This document shows, in pieces, positions 52,291 through 60,949 of a DNA stretch of 64,000 nucleotides. The notes under the pieces were generated by a model. That model saw only the letters and a list, made by a program, of their open reading frames with translations, made no database searches and was not told the origin of the DNA. How positions within the stretch are numbered: the stretch's first letter is position 1; each line of letters begins with the position of its first letter. The stretch is from Candidatus Viridilinea mediisalina (GTDB taxonomy: Bacteria > Chloroflexota > Chloroflexia > Chloroflexales > Chloroflexaceae): the NCBI RefSeq assembly GCF_002532535.1, contig NZ_NQWI01000016.1, forward strand, positions 1 through 64,000, read 5' to 3'. The position numbers and the translations under genes are program-made.

Positions 52291-55200
52291 TACAAACACC
52301 AACGAACTCTTTGATGCCCACTACTATGCGACTGGCTGTGGAGCAATACCCTACGCACGCAACGAAGCGTGGATGGCGCTGTTCAATACAGTCGCTACTG
52401 GTATTGTCACCAAGATTGCCCCTACGAGTGTGCTTGATGCGGGCTGTGCAATCGGCTTACTGGTTGAACAACTGCGTGGACGTGGGGTTGATGCTGAAGG
52501 GGTAGACATCTCAACCTATGCGATTAGTCAGGTGCATGAGCAGGTTCGCCCCTTTGTCCGGGTTGGATCAGTGGCAGAACCTTTTGCTCGGCACTACGAT
52601 CTCATTGTCTGTATTGAGGTACTTGAGCATATGCCCCGCGCTGAGGCCGAGCGGGCCGTTGCCAATTTCTGTGCCCATAGCGCTGATATTCTCTTCTCGT
52701 CATCGCCCGATGATTACCAAGAAACAACCCATTTTAATGTTAATCCACCTGAATATTGGGCCGAGATTTTTGCACAGCATGGGTTTTTTCGGGATGTCGA
52801 TTTTGATGCCTCTTTCATAACTCCTTGGGCTGTTCGTTTTCGTCGTCGCAGTGAGCCATGCGCTCGGATTGTGCGTGATTACGAACGAAGTCTAAAGGAA
52901 CGGCTGAAAGAGGCTCGTGATCTCCGTACCTTAAACAATGAGCAGCGTACACACATTCGTGAGCTTGAGCAACAATGTGCATATGTAGAGCGTCAATTGT
53001 CACGCCATGAACGTGATGTTGATGACGCTGCTCACATCGATGAACTCGAGCGCCAACACGCTCAGTTGCTGGAGCAACTACGCGGCAAAGATGACGATGT
53101 GGCTGACCTGCAACACCGTGTGCTGCAACTTGAACATGCATTCGCCATTGCACAACAACAGCGTGATCTGCTCCGCCGTGCGACCCAGTTCGATCGTCAG
53201 GTAGATGCACCACTCAGTGGGCGGTTGCACGATTCCTATGCGTATACGCACCACCTTGAGGCGGAGTTGGCGCGACGTGATCAGCATATTACATGGCTTG
53301 AAGGGGTGATCCGTAGCTTTGAACAGGGCCGTGTGATGACCTTCATGCGTCGGCTGCTGCGCCGTGGCCCCATCTTGCCACCAGTAACACCACCACCACC
53401 GCCTGAAGAGCAACCTCTACTTGATCAAGATCCTGCGGCGCGCTATGCACGCTGGATCGCTGCCCATGAACCCGCTGCGGCCACGCTGCAAACGCAGCGC
53501 TCCATGATACAACAGTTTCCTCTACGCCCACTGCTCACTCTGCTGACCCCCGTTTACAATCCGCCGGTTGCTGCGCTGGAAGCGCTCGTTGCATCGATCC
53601 AGGCGCAAACCTATGAACATTGGGAGTGGTGTGTCGCCGATGCTTCGACCGACCCGACAATTACCCAGTTGTTGCATCGCTATGCGACCGCAGATCGTCG
53701 CATCAAACTCCGTACCCTGAGCCACAATGCTGGCATTAGTGCGAATTCAAACGCTGCCCTTGAACAAGCCACTGGCGAGTTTGTGCTGCTCCTCGATCAT
53801 GACGACACCCTCGCCCCTGAGTCGCTCTTCCAGGTTGTACAGACGATCAATGCCCATCCTGCTGCCGACGTTATCTATTATGATGAGGATAAACTGAGTG
53901 AGGATGGTGCCCTGCGCCATAGTCCTTGGTTTAAGCCTGCGCGCTGTTCGCCCGATCTGATGCTCTCGACCAATTATCTGATGCACGCTACCTTCCGTCG
54001 CACCTTGGTTGATCGGGTCGGGGGCTTTGTGCAACAGGCTGAGGGGGCCCAAGATTGGGATCTCGCGTTGCGTTGCCTTGAGCAGACCCAAGCTATCTAC
54101 CATATTCCCCGCATCCTCTACCATTGGCGTCAAGTGCCAGGCTCGGCGGCCCGCGATGCCAATGCGAAACCGTGGGCACTGGCAGGCCAAGAGTATGCTC
54201 TGCGTAGCCATCTGCAACGCTTGGGGGTTGCTGATGCCACGCTGCAGCGCCGTTCACCAAGCGATCTGCGGATCGTATGGCCAACCTATGGGCGGCTTGT
54301 CTCGATCATCATTCCCAACCGTGATCAGCCTGCGCTGCTGCGTGCTTGTATCAGTTCGATTTTGCACCATACGAGCTACCCTGCCTATGAGATTATCATC
54401 ATTGATAATGCCTCAACGGATCCACGTACTCTTGCCTATTATGCTGAACTGCAAGCGCATGAACATATCCGCATCGTGGCTTTTCAAGAATCCTTTAATT
54501 GGTCGCGGGCCAATAACCTTGGTGCAGCGCATGCACATGGTGATCTCCTGCTCTTCTTGAATAATGATACCGAAGTGCGCGATAGTACTTGGCTGGAGGA
54601 GTTGGTTGGCTGGGCTGAACGCCCCGAGGTGGGGTTGGTAGGGTGCCGCTTGGTGCGCCCCAATGGGACAACCCAACACGCTGGGATGAGTCTCGGACTC
54701 GCTGGCCACGCGAGTTCGCTCTTTGATGGTGCGGTGACGCCCCTCTACGGCCCTTTTGGTTCATCCGAGTGGTACCGCAATCTGTTGGCGCTCACGGGGG
54801 CTTGTATGCTTACCCGGCGTGAGGTCTTTACTGCCGTTGGTGGTTTTGATCAACGCTACCGTGTAGGCTACAGCGACATTACCTTTAGCCTCGCCGTTCA
54901 TGACCAAGGGCTGCGTGTGGTCTATACTCCTCATACCACGCTACTGCATCACGAAGGAGCTTCACGGGGCTTGCAGGTACCTGCTGTTGATGTCTTACGG
55001 GCTACGTTTGAGCTACTGCCCCGCATTGCTACTGGCGATCCCTACTATAGCCCCAATCTCTCCCCGATTGAATGTTTGCCCGCCGTGGCCGAGCCACAAG
55101 GCGAGACCTGGCCGATCCGTATGGCACAGATTATGGCCAACTTTAATCTGATCTATCAGCCGACGCCAGAACACATGCAAATGTTTGCCCAACGCCTCGC

Positions 55201-56305
55201 CAATCTACCGCCACGCCGCCCGCAGATGCCCGATGCGTTACCACGCTTACTGCTCTGTAGCCATGAACTCTCGTTAAGTGGTGGCCCGCTGATACTGGTT
55301 GAATTGGCGCGTTTCCTCGTTGCACAGGGCTACATGGTGACCATTGTGGCCGCGAAGTCTGGTGCGCTCGAACCGCTTGTTGCCGCCTCGGGTTCCCGTC
55401 TGCTCATCGTGCCGGATCTCTACAACAATGCGCTCAGTGCTGCCCTCGTGATGCGCGACTATGATCTTGTCTTGTGCAACACCATCTTTGCCTTTCGGGC
55501 GATTCACGCTGCCCATATGCTTGGTTTACCCTGCCTTTGGTGGATCCATGAAGCCCAGGTGGGGCGCACCTTGGTGGAACAAGAGGTTTCTGTCGCTGCA
55601 GCACTCAATTTGGCAAACGATCTCATCTTCCCCACGGCAACGACGGCGGCACTCTATGCCGATTGTCTGCAGCGCCCACTGCCTGCTCCACTGCCCAATG
55701 GGGTTTCGCTCCCAAAGCTTGAACGTACCATGCTAGATAGCCCAACGCAACGTCTCACCATTGTTGTTCCGGCGACCATCGAGCCGCGTAAAGGCCAAGA
55801 TTGTTTCGTGGCCGCGTTGCAAAACCTGCCTGCACCATTACGCCATACCTTTGATCTCTACTTTATCGGCGTACCGCTTGATCATACGTTTTACCTCGCA
55901 CTACGCCGCGATCTTGCTGGATGGGATAACGTCTATTTCACGGGCCTCCTGAGTCGTGATGAAACGCTGAACTACCTCGCCCATGCCGATATCTTTGTCT
56001 TGCCGTCGCGCGATGAAGTGTTGCCGCTTACCCTGCTTGAGGCAATGGCCTACGCCAAAGCTATCCTGGTCACCGATGTTGGCGGCATCACTGAGGCGGT
56101 ACGGCATGGCCAGGAGGCACTAGTGGTACCATCCGAAGACCCCGTAGCACTCGCCGCAGAGCTTGAGCTACTCCTTCGGCAACCAGCATTACGCATGCGC
56201 CTCGGTAGCGCCGCACGTCTCCGCTATGAGCAATGCTTCACCTTTGAGCAGTTTGCTGCCGCAATGCAGGAGCGTATCAAGTTGCTCTCCTCGCATGAAG
56301 TGTAG
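52283..56305 (+). CDS. Methyltransferase-coiled coil-GT2-GT2-GT4 multidomain protein
   Basis: 1340 residues from ATG 52283, inside the end of wzt. Domain order: SAM methyltransferase (about 15-195; VLDAGCAIGLLVEQL, VCIEVLEHMPRAEAE); coiled coil (about 200-350); a first GT2 domain (from about 415; LLTPVYNPPVAALEALVASI, YYDEDKLSEDG); a second GT2 of rhamnosyltransferase type (from about 671; VSIIIPNRDQPALLRACISS, FLNNDTEV); and a GT4 domain (about 985-1340; PATIEPRKGQDCFVAAL, PSRDEVLPLTLLEAMAYAK). It looks like a self-contained polymerase and possible chain-capping enzyme for the exported glycan, with the coiled coil as a ruler. Confidence 0.85.
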   Translation: MSDTNTNELFDAHYYATGCGAIPYARNEAWMALFNTVATGIVTKIAPTSVLDAGCAIGLLVEQLRGRGVDAEGVDISTYAISQVHEQVRPFVRVGSVAEPFARHYDLIVCIEVLEHMPRAEAERAVANFCAHSADILFSSSPDDYQETTHFNVNPPEYWAEIFAQHGFFRDVDFDASFITPWAVRFRRRSEPCARIVRDYERSLKERLKEARDLRTLNNEQRTHIRELEQQCAYVERQLSRHERDVDDAAHIDELERQHAQLLEQLRGKDDDVADLQHRVLQLEHAFAIAQQQRDLLRRATQFDRQVDAPLSGRLHDSYAYTHHLEAELARRDQHITWLEGVIRSFEQGRVMTFMRRLLRRGPILPPVTPPPPPEEQPLLDQDPAARYARWIAAHEPAAATLQTQRSMIQQFPLRPLLTLLTPVYNPPVAALEALVASIQAQTYEHWEWCVADASTDPTITQLLHRYATADRRIKLRTLSHNAGISANSNAALEQATGEFVLLLDHDDTLAPESLFQVVQTINAHPAADVIYYDEDKLSEDGALRHSPWFKPARCSPDLMLSTNYLMHATFRRTLVDRVGGFVQQAEGAQDWDLALRCLEQTQAIYHIPRILYHWRQVPGSAARDANAKPWALAGQEYALRSHLQRLGVADATLQRRSPSDLRIVWPTYGRLVSIIIPNRDQPALLRACISSILHHTSYPAYEIIIIDNASTDPRTLAYYAELQAHEHIRIVAFQESFNWSRANNLGAAHAHGDLLLFLNNDTEVRDSTWLEELVGWAERPEVGLVGCRLVRPNGTTQHAGMSLGLAGHASSLFDGAVTPLYGPFGSSEWYRNLLALTGACMLTRREVFTAVGGFDQRYRVGYSDITFSLAVHDQGLRVVYTPHTTLLHHEGASRGLQVPAVDVLRATFELLPRIATGDPYYSPNLSPIECLPAVAEPQGETWPIRMAQIMANFNLIYQPTPEHMQMFAQRLANLPPRRPQMPDALPRLLLCSHELSLSGGPLILVELARFLVAQGYMVTIVAAKSGALEPLVAASGSRLLIVPDLYNNALSAALVMRDYDLVLCNTIFAFRAIHAAHMLGLPCLWWIHEAQVGRTLVEQEVSVAAALNLANDLIFPTATTAALYADCLQRPLPAPLPNGVSLPKLERTMLDSPTQRLTIVVPATIEPRKGQDCFVAALQNLPAPLRHTFDLYFIGVPLDHTFYLALRRDLAGWDNVYFTGLLSRDETLNYLAHADIFVLPSRDEVLPLTLLEAMAYAKAILVTDVGGITEAVRHGQEALVVPSEDPVALAAELELLLRQPALRMRLGSAARLRYEQCFTFEQFAAAMQERIKLLSSHEV

Positions 56306-56353
56306 GACTGCCGCCCTACAACCCCCGAACCCCTGCCAGAAGGCTTCACGTAC

Positions 56354-57739
56354 ATGAGCCATGTCTTGTTGGTGAGTACCGATATTGTTGGCCCGTTGAT
56401 GGCTGGCCCCGGCATTCGCGCCCTTGAATTGGCGCAGGTGTTGGCACAACACCATACGGTCAGCATTGCGGTGCCTGTGGGTAGCGATCCTCCTCCTTGT
56501 GCATGTCAGGTATTACCCTATCAGCTTGGTCAAGCTGGAGCACTGACGGATGCGCTTGCCCATGCCGATCTTGTCATTGGTCAAGGGATGATCTTTCAGC
56601 GCCATCCCGAGTTGCTTGCTGCACCGCAACCGCTTGCTATTGATCTCTACGATCCAGAGATTATCGAGACCTTGCACCGCATGGCCCTGCTTGATCCCAC
56701 TGTAGCGGCCCACTATATGGCATCCTATGTTGCCCTGACGGAAGCCCAACTGCGTCGTGGTGATTTCTTCTTCTGTGCTACTGAACGCCAGCGCGACTAT
56801 TGGCTCGGTGCGCTGAGTCTCTTGGGCCGCTTGACGCCCGCGAGGATCGCGCAAGGTGATCTTGATCTACGCTCACTGATCGATCTTGTACCCAGTGGCA
56901 TTGCTGCCGCACCACCAACTCAGGCTGCTCCAGTGCTGCGCGGGCGTCATCCCGCTATTCCGCCTGACGCACTGCTGCTCATTTGGGCTGGTGGCCTGTG
57001 GGATTGGTTTGATCCGCAATTGGTTGTGCGCGCCGTTGCAGGCTTGCGTAAGGAGTGCCCCCGTTTGCGCCTCTGTCTCTTTGCCGGAGCGCGCCTCAAC
57101 CCCGATGGCCCGCCGCTGGTGACGCAGAACGCATTGGCGCTACGTACCCTTGCCGCTGAAATGGGCGTTCTTGATCAGACGGTGATTCTGCTCGATACGT
57201 GGGTACCCTATGCTGAACGGGGGAGCTACCTGGTTGAAGCTGACATTGGCGTTTCGGCCCATCTGCCCGGCATCGAGACGCGATTCGCCTTTCGCACCCG
57301 CCTGCTCGACTATCTCTGGGCGCGCCGCCCGCTGCTTGTCTCTAGTGGCGATAGCTTAGGCGACCAGCTTTGCGCCTTGGGAGGCGGGTTGAGCATCGCG
57401 CCGGGCGACCTAGCGGGCTGGATGCACGCCATTCGCACGCTCTACCAACATGCTGAACAGCGTGGCGCAATGGCAGCAGCACTTGATCACGTAGCCCACC
57501 AATATACATGGGAGCATGTGGCCCAACCGCTGCTGGCCTTCTGTGACGCCCCACGGCGAACGAGTTCTAGCTATGCTGCTCCGGCTGAAGATCGGCAACA
57601 CGCCTATATTCGTGAACTAGAGACCACGCTTGCCACTAAAAATGAGCATATTGCCCACCTTGAAACCCACCTGCGCCGCATCGAGAACGGACGCTTGATG
57701 CGTATGCTCAACGCCTTGCGTGGAGCGAAGAGGAGTTGA
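56354..57739 (+). CDS. GT4-like glycosyltransferase with C-terminal coiled coil
   Basis: 461 residues. The N-terminus LLVSTDIVGPLMAGPGIRAL is shared with the protein encoded at 58029, so the two are paralogues. LAIDLYDPEIIE, FFFCATERQRDYWLGAL and LIWAGGLWDWFDPQLVVRAV recur in both. The donor domain ends near residue 395 and a short coiled coil (about 415-455) follows. It begins 48 bases after the giant glycosyltransferase and presumably acts on the same glycan. Confidence 0.8.
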   Translation: MSHVLLVSTDIVGPLMAGPGIRALELAQVLAQHHTVSIAVPVGSDPPPCACQVLPYQLGQAGALTDALAHADLVIGQGMIFQRHPELLAAPQPLAIDLYDPEIIETLHRMALLDPTVAAHYMASYVALTEAQLRRGDFFFCATERQRDYWLGALSLLGRLTPARIAQGDLDLRSLIDLVPSGIAAAPPTQAAPVLRGRHPAIPPDALLLIWAGGLWDWFDPQLVVRAVAGLRKECPRLRLCLFAGARLNPDGPPLVTQNALALRTLAAEMGVLDQTVILLDTWVPYAERGSYLVEADIGVSAHLPGIETRFAFRTRLLDYLWARRPLLVSSGDSLGDQLCALGGGLSIAPGDLAGWMHAIRTLYQHAEQRGAMAAALDHVAHQYTWEHVAQPLLAFCDAPRRTSSSYAAPAEDRQHAYIRELETTLATKNEHIAHLETHLRRIENGRLMRMLNALRGAKRS

Positions 57740-58028
57740 GCTTGTGGGCCAATACCGCGCCGCTGGCTGAGCCTGTCGAAGCTAAGCGGCGCGGCCCAGA
57801 GCTTCTTCGCGCTAAGGGATGGTTTTAGAGACGCGCTTTCAGCTTTACCGTCGTAGTGCCGACTTTAGTCGGCTTCCCATCGCTGGCAAAGACCTCAGCC
57901 GACTAAAGTCGGCACTACGATGCCCGCCCATGGACTATTCAGCATGACAGGCTGCTGGGATACGTAACAATTTCTGCTTCCCCTAATGGTAGCGGCCTTG
58001 CACCATCTGGTTTGAAAGGAAGTACATA
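57740..58028. other. Spacer with half MITE-like element and long palindrome
   Basis: No gene is seen. It holds a half copy of the MITE-like element (57754-57815). A palindromic repeat at about 57855-57919 has TCGTAGTGCCGACTTTAGTC and its complement 25 bases further on. The AAAGGAAG site of the next gene lies at 58015. Confidence 0.65.
57754..57815. mobile_element. MITE-like inverted-repeat element, half copy
   Basis: CCGCGCCGCTGGCTGAGCCT onward to TTCGCGCTAA matches the right half of the element at 28476-28629 with a few changes. The left half is missing. Confidence 0.7.
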
Positions 58029-59942
58029 ATGCGCCTCCTCATCATCAGTCACGATACCATTGGAACGCGCATGGCTGGCCCGGGTATTCGCTACTGGGAA
58101 CTGGCCCGTGCGTTGGCGTCTGAACTTGACGTAACGCTGGTTGCACCGCACAAAATTGATCTGACGGCACCCAAGGTCGCAACCGGGACGTATCAATGGG
58201 GCCAAGCTGCTACGTTGGCCCCGTGGCTCCAACAGACCGATGCGATCCTTGCCAATGCCTACGTGCTTGAAGCGCACCCCGAGTTGGCCCAAGCTTCAGC
58301 GCGACGCATCATTGATCTCTACGATCCTACTATGCTGGAGAATATCGAGTTGCTGCGCGAGGCGCCCCAAGTGCAACGCGATGAGCGGCTACGCCACGAT
58401 CTCGCGCTCTTTCAGCGCCAACTTGCCGCTGGTGACCACTTTCTCTGTGCGACCGAACGGCAGCGCGATCTCTACCTGGGGGCGCTTCTGGCCAGTGGGC
58501 GCGTAGATGCCGCACGGGTTGCGAATGATCCGCTGTTGCGCGGCTTGATTGATGTGCTACCCTTTGGCCTTCCCGCCGAACCAGCGCAGCGCACTGGTGC
58601 TGGCCCGCGCCAACGCATCCCTGCCATTGGCCCCACTGCGCCGATCATTCTCTGGAACGGTGGCCTCTGGGATTGGATGGACCCCTTGACACTGATCGAA
58701 GCGATGCCCCAGGTTGTGGCCCATGTTCCCGATGCGCGCCTGCTCTTCCTCGCTGGCCCTCACCCGGGTGCTGCCCGCCCGCAAATGCCCCAACGCGCCC
58801 GCGCCCGCGCCGCTGCGTTGGGCATGCTCGACCAAACGATCTTTTTTTATGAAGAATGGGTGTCCTATGCTGATCGCGTCAACTTCCTGCTGGATGCAAA
58901 AGTTGTGGTATCATTGCACCGCCAACATCTCGAAACCGCCTACGCGGCGCTACGTTCACGCATCCTTGATCAACTCTGGGGAGGCTTGCCTGGCCTGTTG
59001 AGCGATGGCGATCAGGCTGCAAACTTGGCACGAGAGCATGGTTTTGCCCTAGTAGCCCCAATTGAAGATCAAGCAGCGGTTGCGGAGGCTTTGATCCAGA
59101 TATTGACTGATGCTTCGCAGCGTAGCCGTATGGCCCAAGCAGCGCATACCTTAGCCCCCCAATTTGCTTGGTCCCACCTAGCGCAGACGGTAACGCAGCT
59201 ACTCCAGTTGCCGCTGCCAGCCCGTGACGATCACGAGAGACAACCGACCATGAGTAATCCTCCCCATCCTGCACCTGCCCAGGATGACGTCGCCCGCATT
59301 GAACGGGGCCAATTGCTCCACGCTGTGCGTAATAGTGCGCTCAGTGCCCTCGAAGCCGGTTGGCGACTCGATGCACCGCCGCCGCCTGCGCCAGGGCGTT
59401 TGGCAGGTGTGCGCCACTTCATTCAAGCACGGATCATTTGGCCCTTGATCTATCCACTGATTGCTCGCCAACAGGAACAGAATGCGGCGTTGTTGCGCAC
59501 TCTGTACGCGAGTGCCGAGCAGGTTGATCATTTGGGTGGGATGGCAAATCAGGCGAGCCAGTGGATATTGGGTTTGATGCGAACAGTTGATGATCTGCAA
59601 CAGGCGATGCAGCAACGTGATGATCAATTGCAGGGCATGATCGAGCATACGAATTTCCGCATTGATCATCTTTTACAAGGATTAAGTGAGTTAAATGAGC
59701 GAACCGTTCATGAACGTCACCTTATCGAGCATACGAATTTCCGCATTGATCACCTTTCACAAGGAATAGGTGAACTAAATGAGTGTGTTGTTCGTGAACG
59801 CCACCTTGTTGCTCAACAAATCCAGGATTTCGTTGAGCAACTCGCCGCACTTGAGGAAGCTGAAATGCAGATCCGTGCCATGCTGCGTGGTGAACCGGCC
59901 CCCTTGCCCGCTACGATCAAAGCCCAAGAGGTGGTTGAATGA
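58029..59942 (+). CDS. GT4-like glycosyltransferase with long C-terminal coiled coil
   Basis: 637 residues, paralogue of the preceding gene: LLIISHDTIGTRMAGPGIRY, IIDLYDPTMLENIELL, HFLCATERQRDLYLGAL and ILWNGGLWDWMDPLTLIEA. The glycosyltransferase part ends near residue 395. The rest is a helical tail that includes a 28-residue repeat present twice (starting IEHTNFRIDHL), equal to four heptads, consistent with a coiled coil that may assemble with the other coiled-coil proteins of the locus. Its stop overlaps the next ATG. Confidence 0.8.
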   Translation: MRLLIISHDTIGTRMAGPGIRYWELARALASELDVTLVAPHKIDLTAPKVATGTYQWGQAATLAPWLQQTDAILANAYVLEAHPELAQASARRIIDLYDPTMLENIELLREAPQVQRDERLRHDLALFQRQLAAGDHFLCATERQRDLYLGALLASGRVDAARVANDPLLRGLIDVLPFGLPAEPAQRTGAGPRQRIPAIGPTAPIILWNGGLWDWMDPLTLIEAMPQVVAHVPDARLLFLAGPHPGAARPQMPQRARARAAALGMLDQTIFFYEEWVSYADRVNFLLDAKVVVSLHRQHLETAYAALRSRILDQLWGGLPGLLSDGDQAANLAREHGFALVAPIEDQAAVAEALIQILTDASQRSRMAQAAHTLAPQFAWSHLAQTVTQLLQLPLPARDDHERQPTMSNPPHPAPAQDDVARIERGQLLHAVRNSALSALEAGWRLDAPPPPAPGRLAGVRHFIQARIIWPLIYPLIARQQEQNAALLRTLYASAEQVDHLGGMANQASQWILGLMRTVDDLQQAMQQRDDQLQGMIEHTNFRIDHLLQGLSELNERTVHERHLIEHTNFRIDHLSQGIGELNECVVRERHLVAQQIQDFVEQLAALEEAEMQIRAMLRGEPAPLPATIKAQEVVE

Positions 59943-60949
59943 AGTGTGCGGTGCTGGTTTTGGCCTGGAACGGTGGGGATGCACTACAAGCTTGCCTTGA
60001 GCGCGTTCTGGCCCTTGAGCCAGCCGCTGATCAGGTTATGGTAGTAGATAATGCCTCCCACGATGGTAGTGCTGATCGGGTGGCCCACCATTTTCCTACT
60101 GTGACCCTGGTGCGTAATGAGGCCAATCTGGGCTTCTCCGGCGGCATGAATGTGGGCCTGCGGGCGCTAATGGCTCAGTCCGATCCGCCCGATGCTATAC
60201 TGCTGCTCAACCAAGATACGCTGGTGGATGTGGGTTGGCTGGGAGCGTTGGGCAATGCGCTGCATAAGAACCCTGCACTTGGGGCCGTCGGTTGCAAGAT
60301 CCGCTACCCTGATGGCACCATTCAGCACGCTGGTGTCTACCTTGAAGAGCCACGGGCGATAGTACAGCATGTGGGTTGGCACCAAGCCGATGATGGGCGC
60401 TTCGATCAACCAGCCGAGATGCCATTTGTGACGGGAGCCGCCTTGGCGTTACGGCGCAGTGTACTCGAACATGTGGGCCTCTTTGATGCGGGCTACGCCC
60501 CCGCCTATTTTGAGGATACAGACCTGCTCTGGCGCATCGGACGGGCTGGCTACCGCGTTGGCTATGAACCGCGTGCGACCCTCGTTCACCACGAGTCGCT
60601 CTCGCTGCCCGACCCACTGGCGCGTAGTGCGCTCTACAATCGGGGACGGCTACGCTTTGTCTTGAAGAGCTATCCGCTTGAAGTGTTGACTGGCCCATTT
60701 GCAGAGGCAGAGCAGCGCTTCATTCAACAACACGCTCGCTATGCCGAAGGGCGTGTCTTGCGTTGGGCCTACAACGAGACGCTTGCGAACCTCGCCGAGC
60801 TTGTGGCTACTCGTCGTACGCTCGAACCCGACTTGCATGCCACCGCTCTCCCACTGATCCACAAGCTCTTGTGTGACATGCGTCAAGCCTTGGCTCATGC
60901 GCTCTACCACCAAGCCCAGGATACTGTTACAACGATGCGTGCGCTATGA
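59939..60949 (+). CDS. Family 2 glycosyltransferase
   Basis: 336 residues. GT-A fold of the rhamnosyltransferase WbbL type: VLVLAWNGGDALQACLERVL, VVDNASHDGSAD, LGFSGGMNVGLRAL, LLNQDTLVD (acidic metal-binding region), PFVTGAALALRRSVLEHVGL and FEDTDLLWRIGRAGYRV. A donor such as dTDP-rhamnose is usual for this group but not established here. ATG overlaps the previous stop, and the next gene starts within its own stop, so the row is translationally coupled. Confidence 0.88.
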   Translation: MKCAVLVLAWNGGDALQACLERVLALEPAADQVMVVDNASHDGSADRVAHHFPTVTLVRNEANLGFSGGMNVGLRALMAQSDPPDAILLLNQDTLVDVGWLGALGNALHKNPALGAVGCKIRYPDGTIQHAGVYLEEPRAIVQHVGWHQADDGRFDQPAEMPFVTGAALALRRSVLEHVGLFDAGYAPAYFEDTDLLWRIGRAGYRVGYEPRATLVHHESLSLPDPLARSALYNRGRLRFVLKSYPLEVLTGPFAEAEQRFIQQHARYAEGRVLRWAYNETLANLAELVATRRTLEPDLHATALPLIHKLLCDMRQALAHALYHQAQDTVTTMRAL

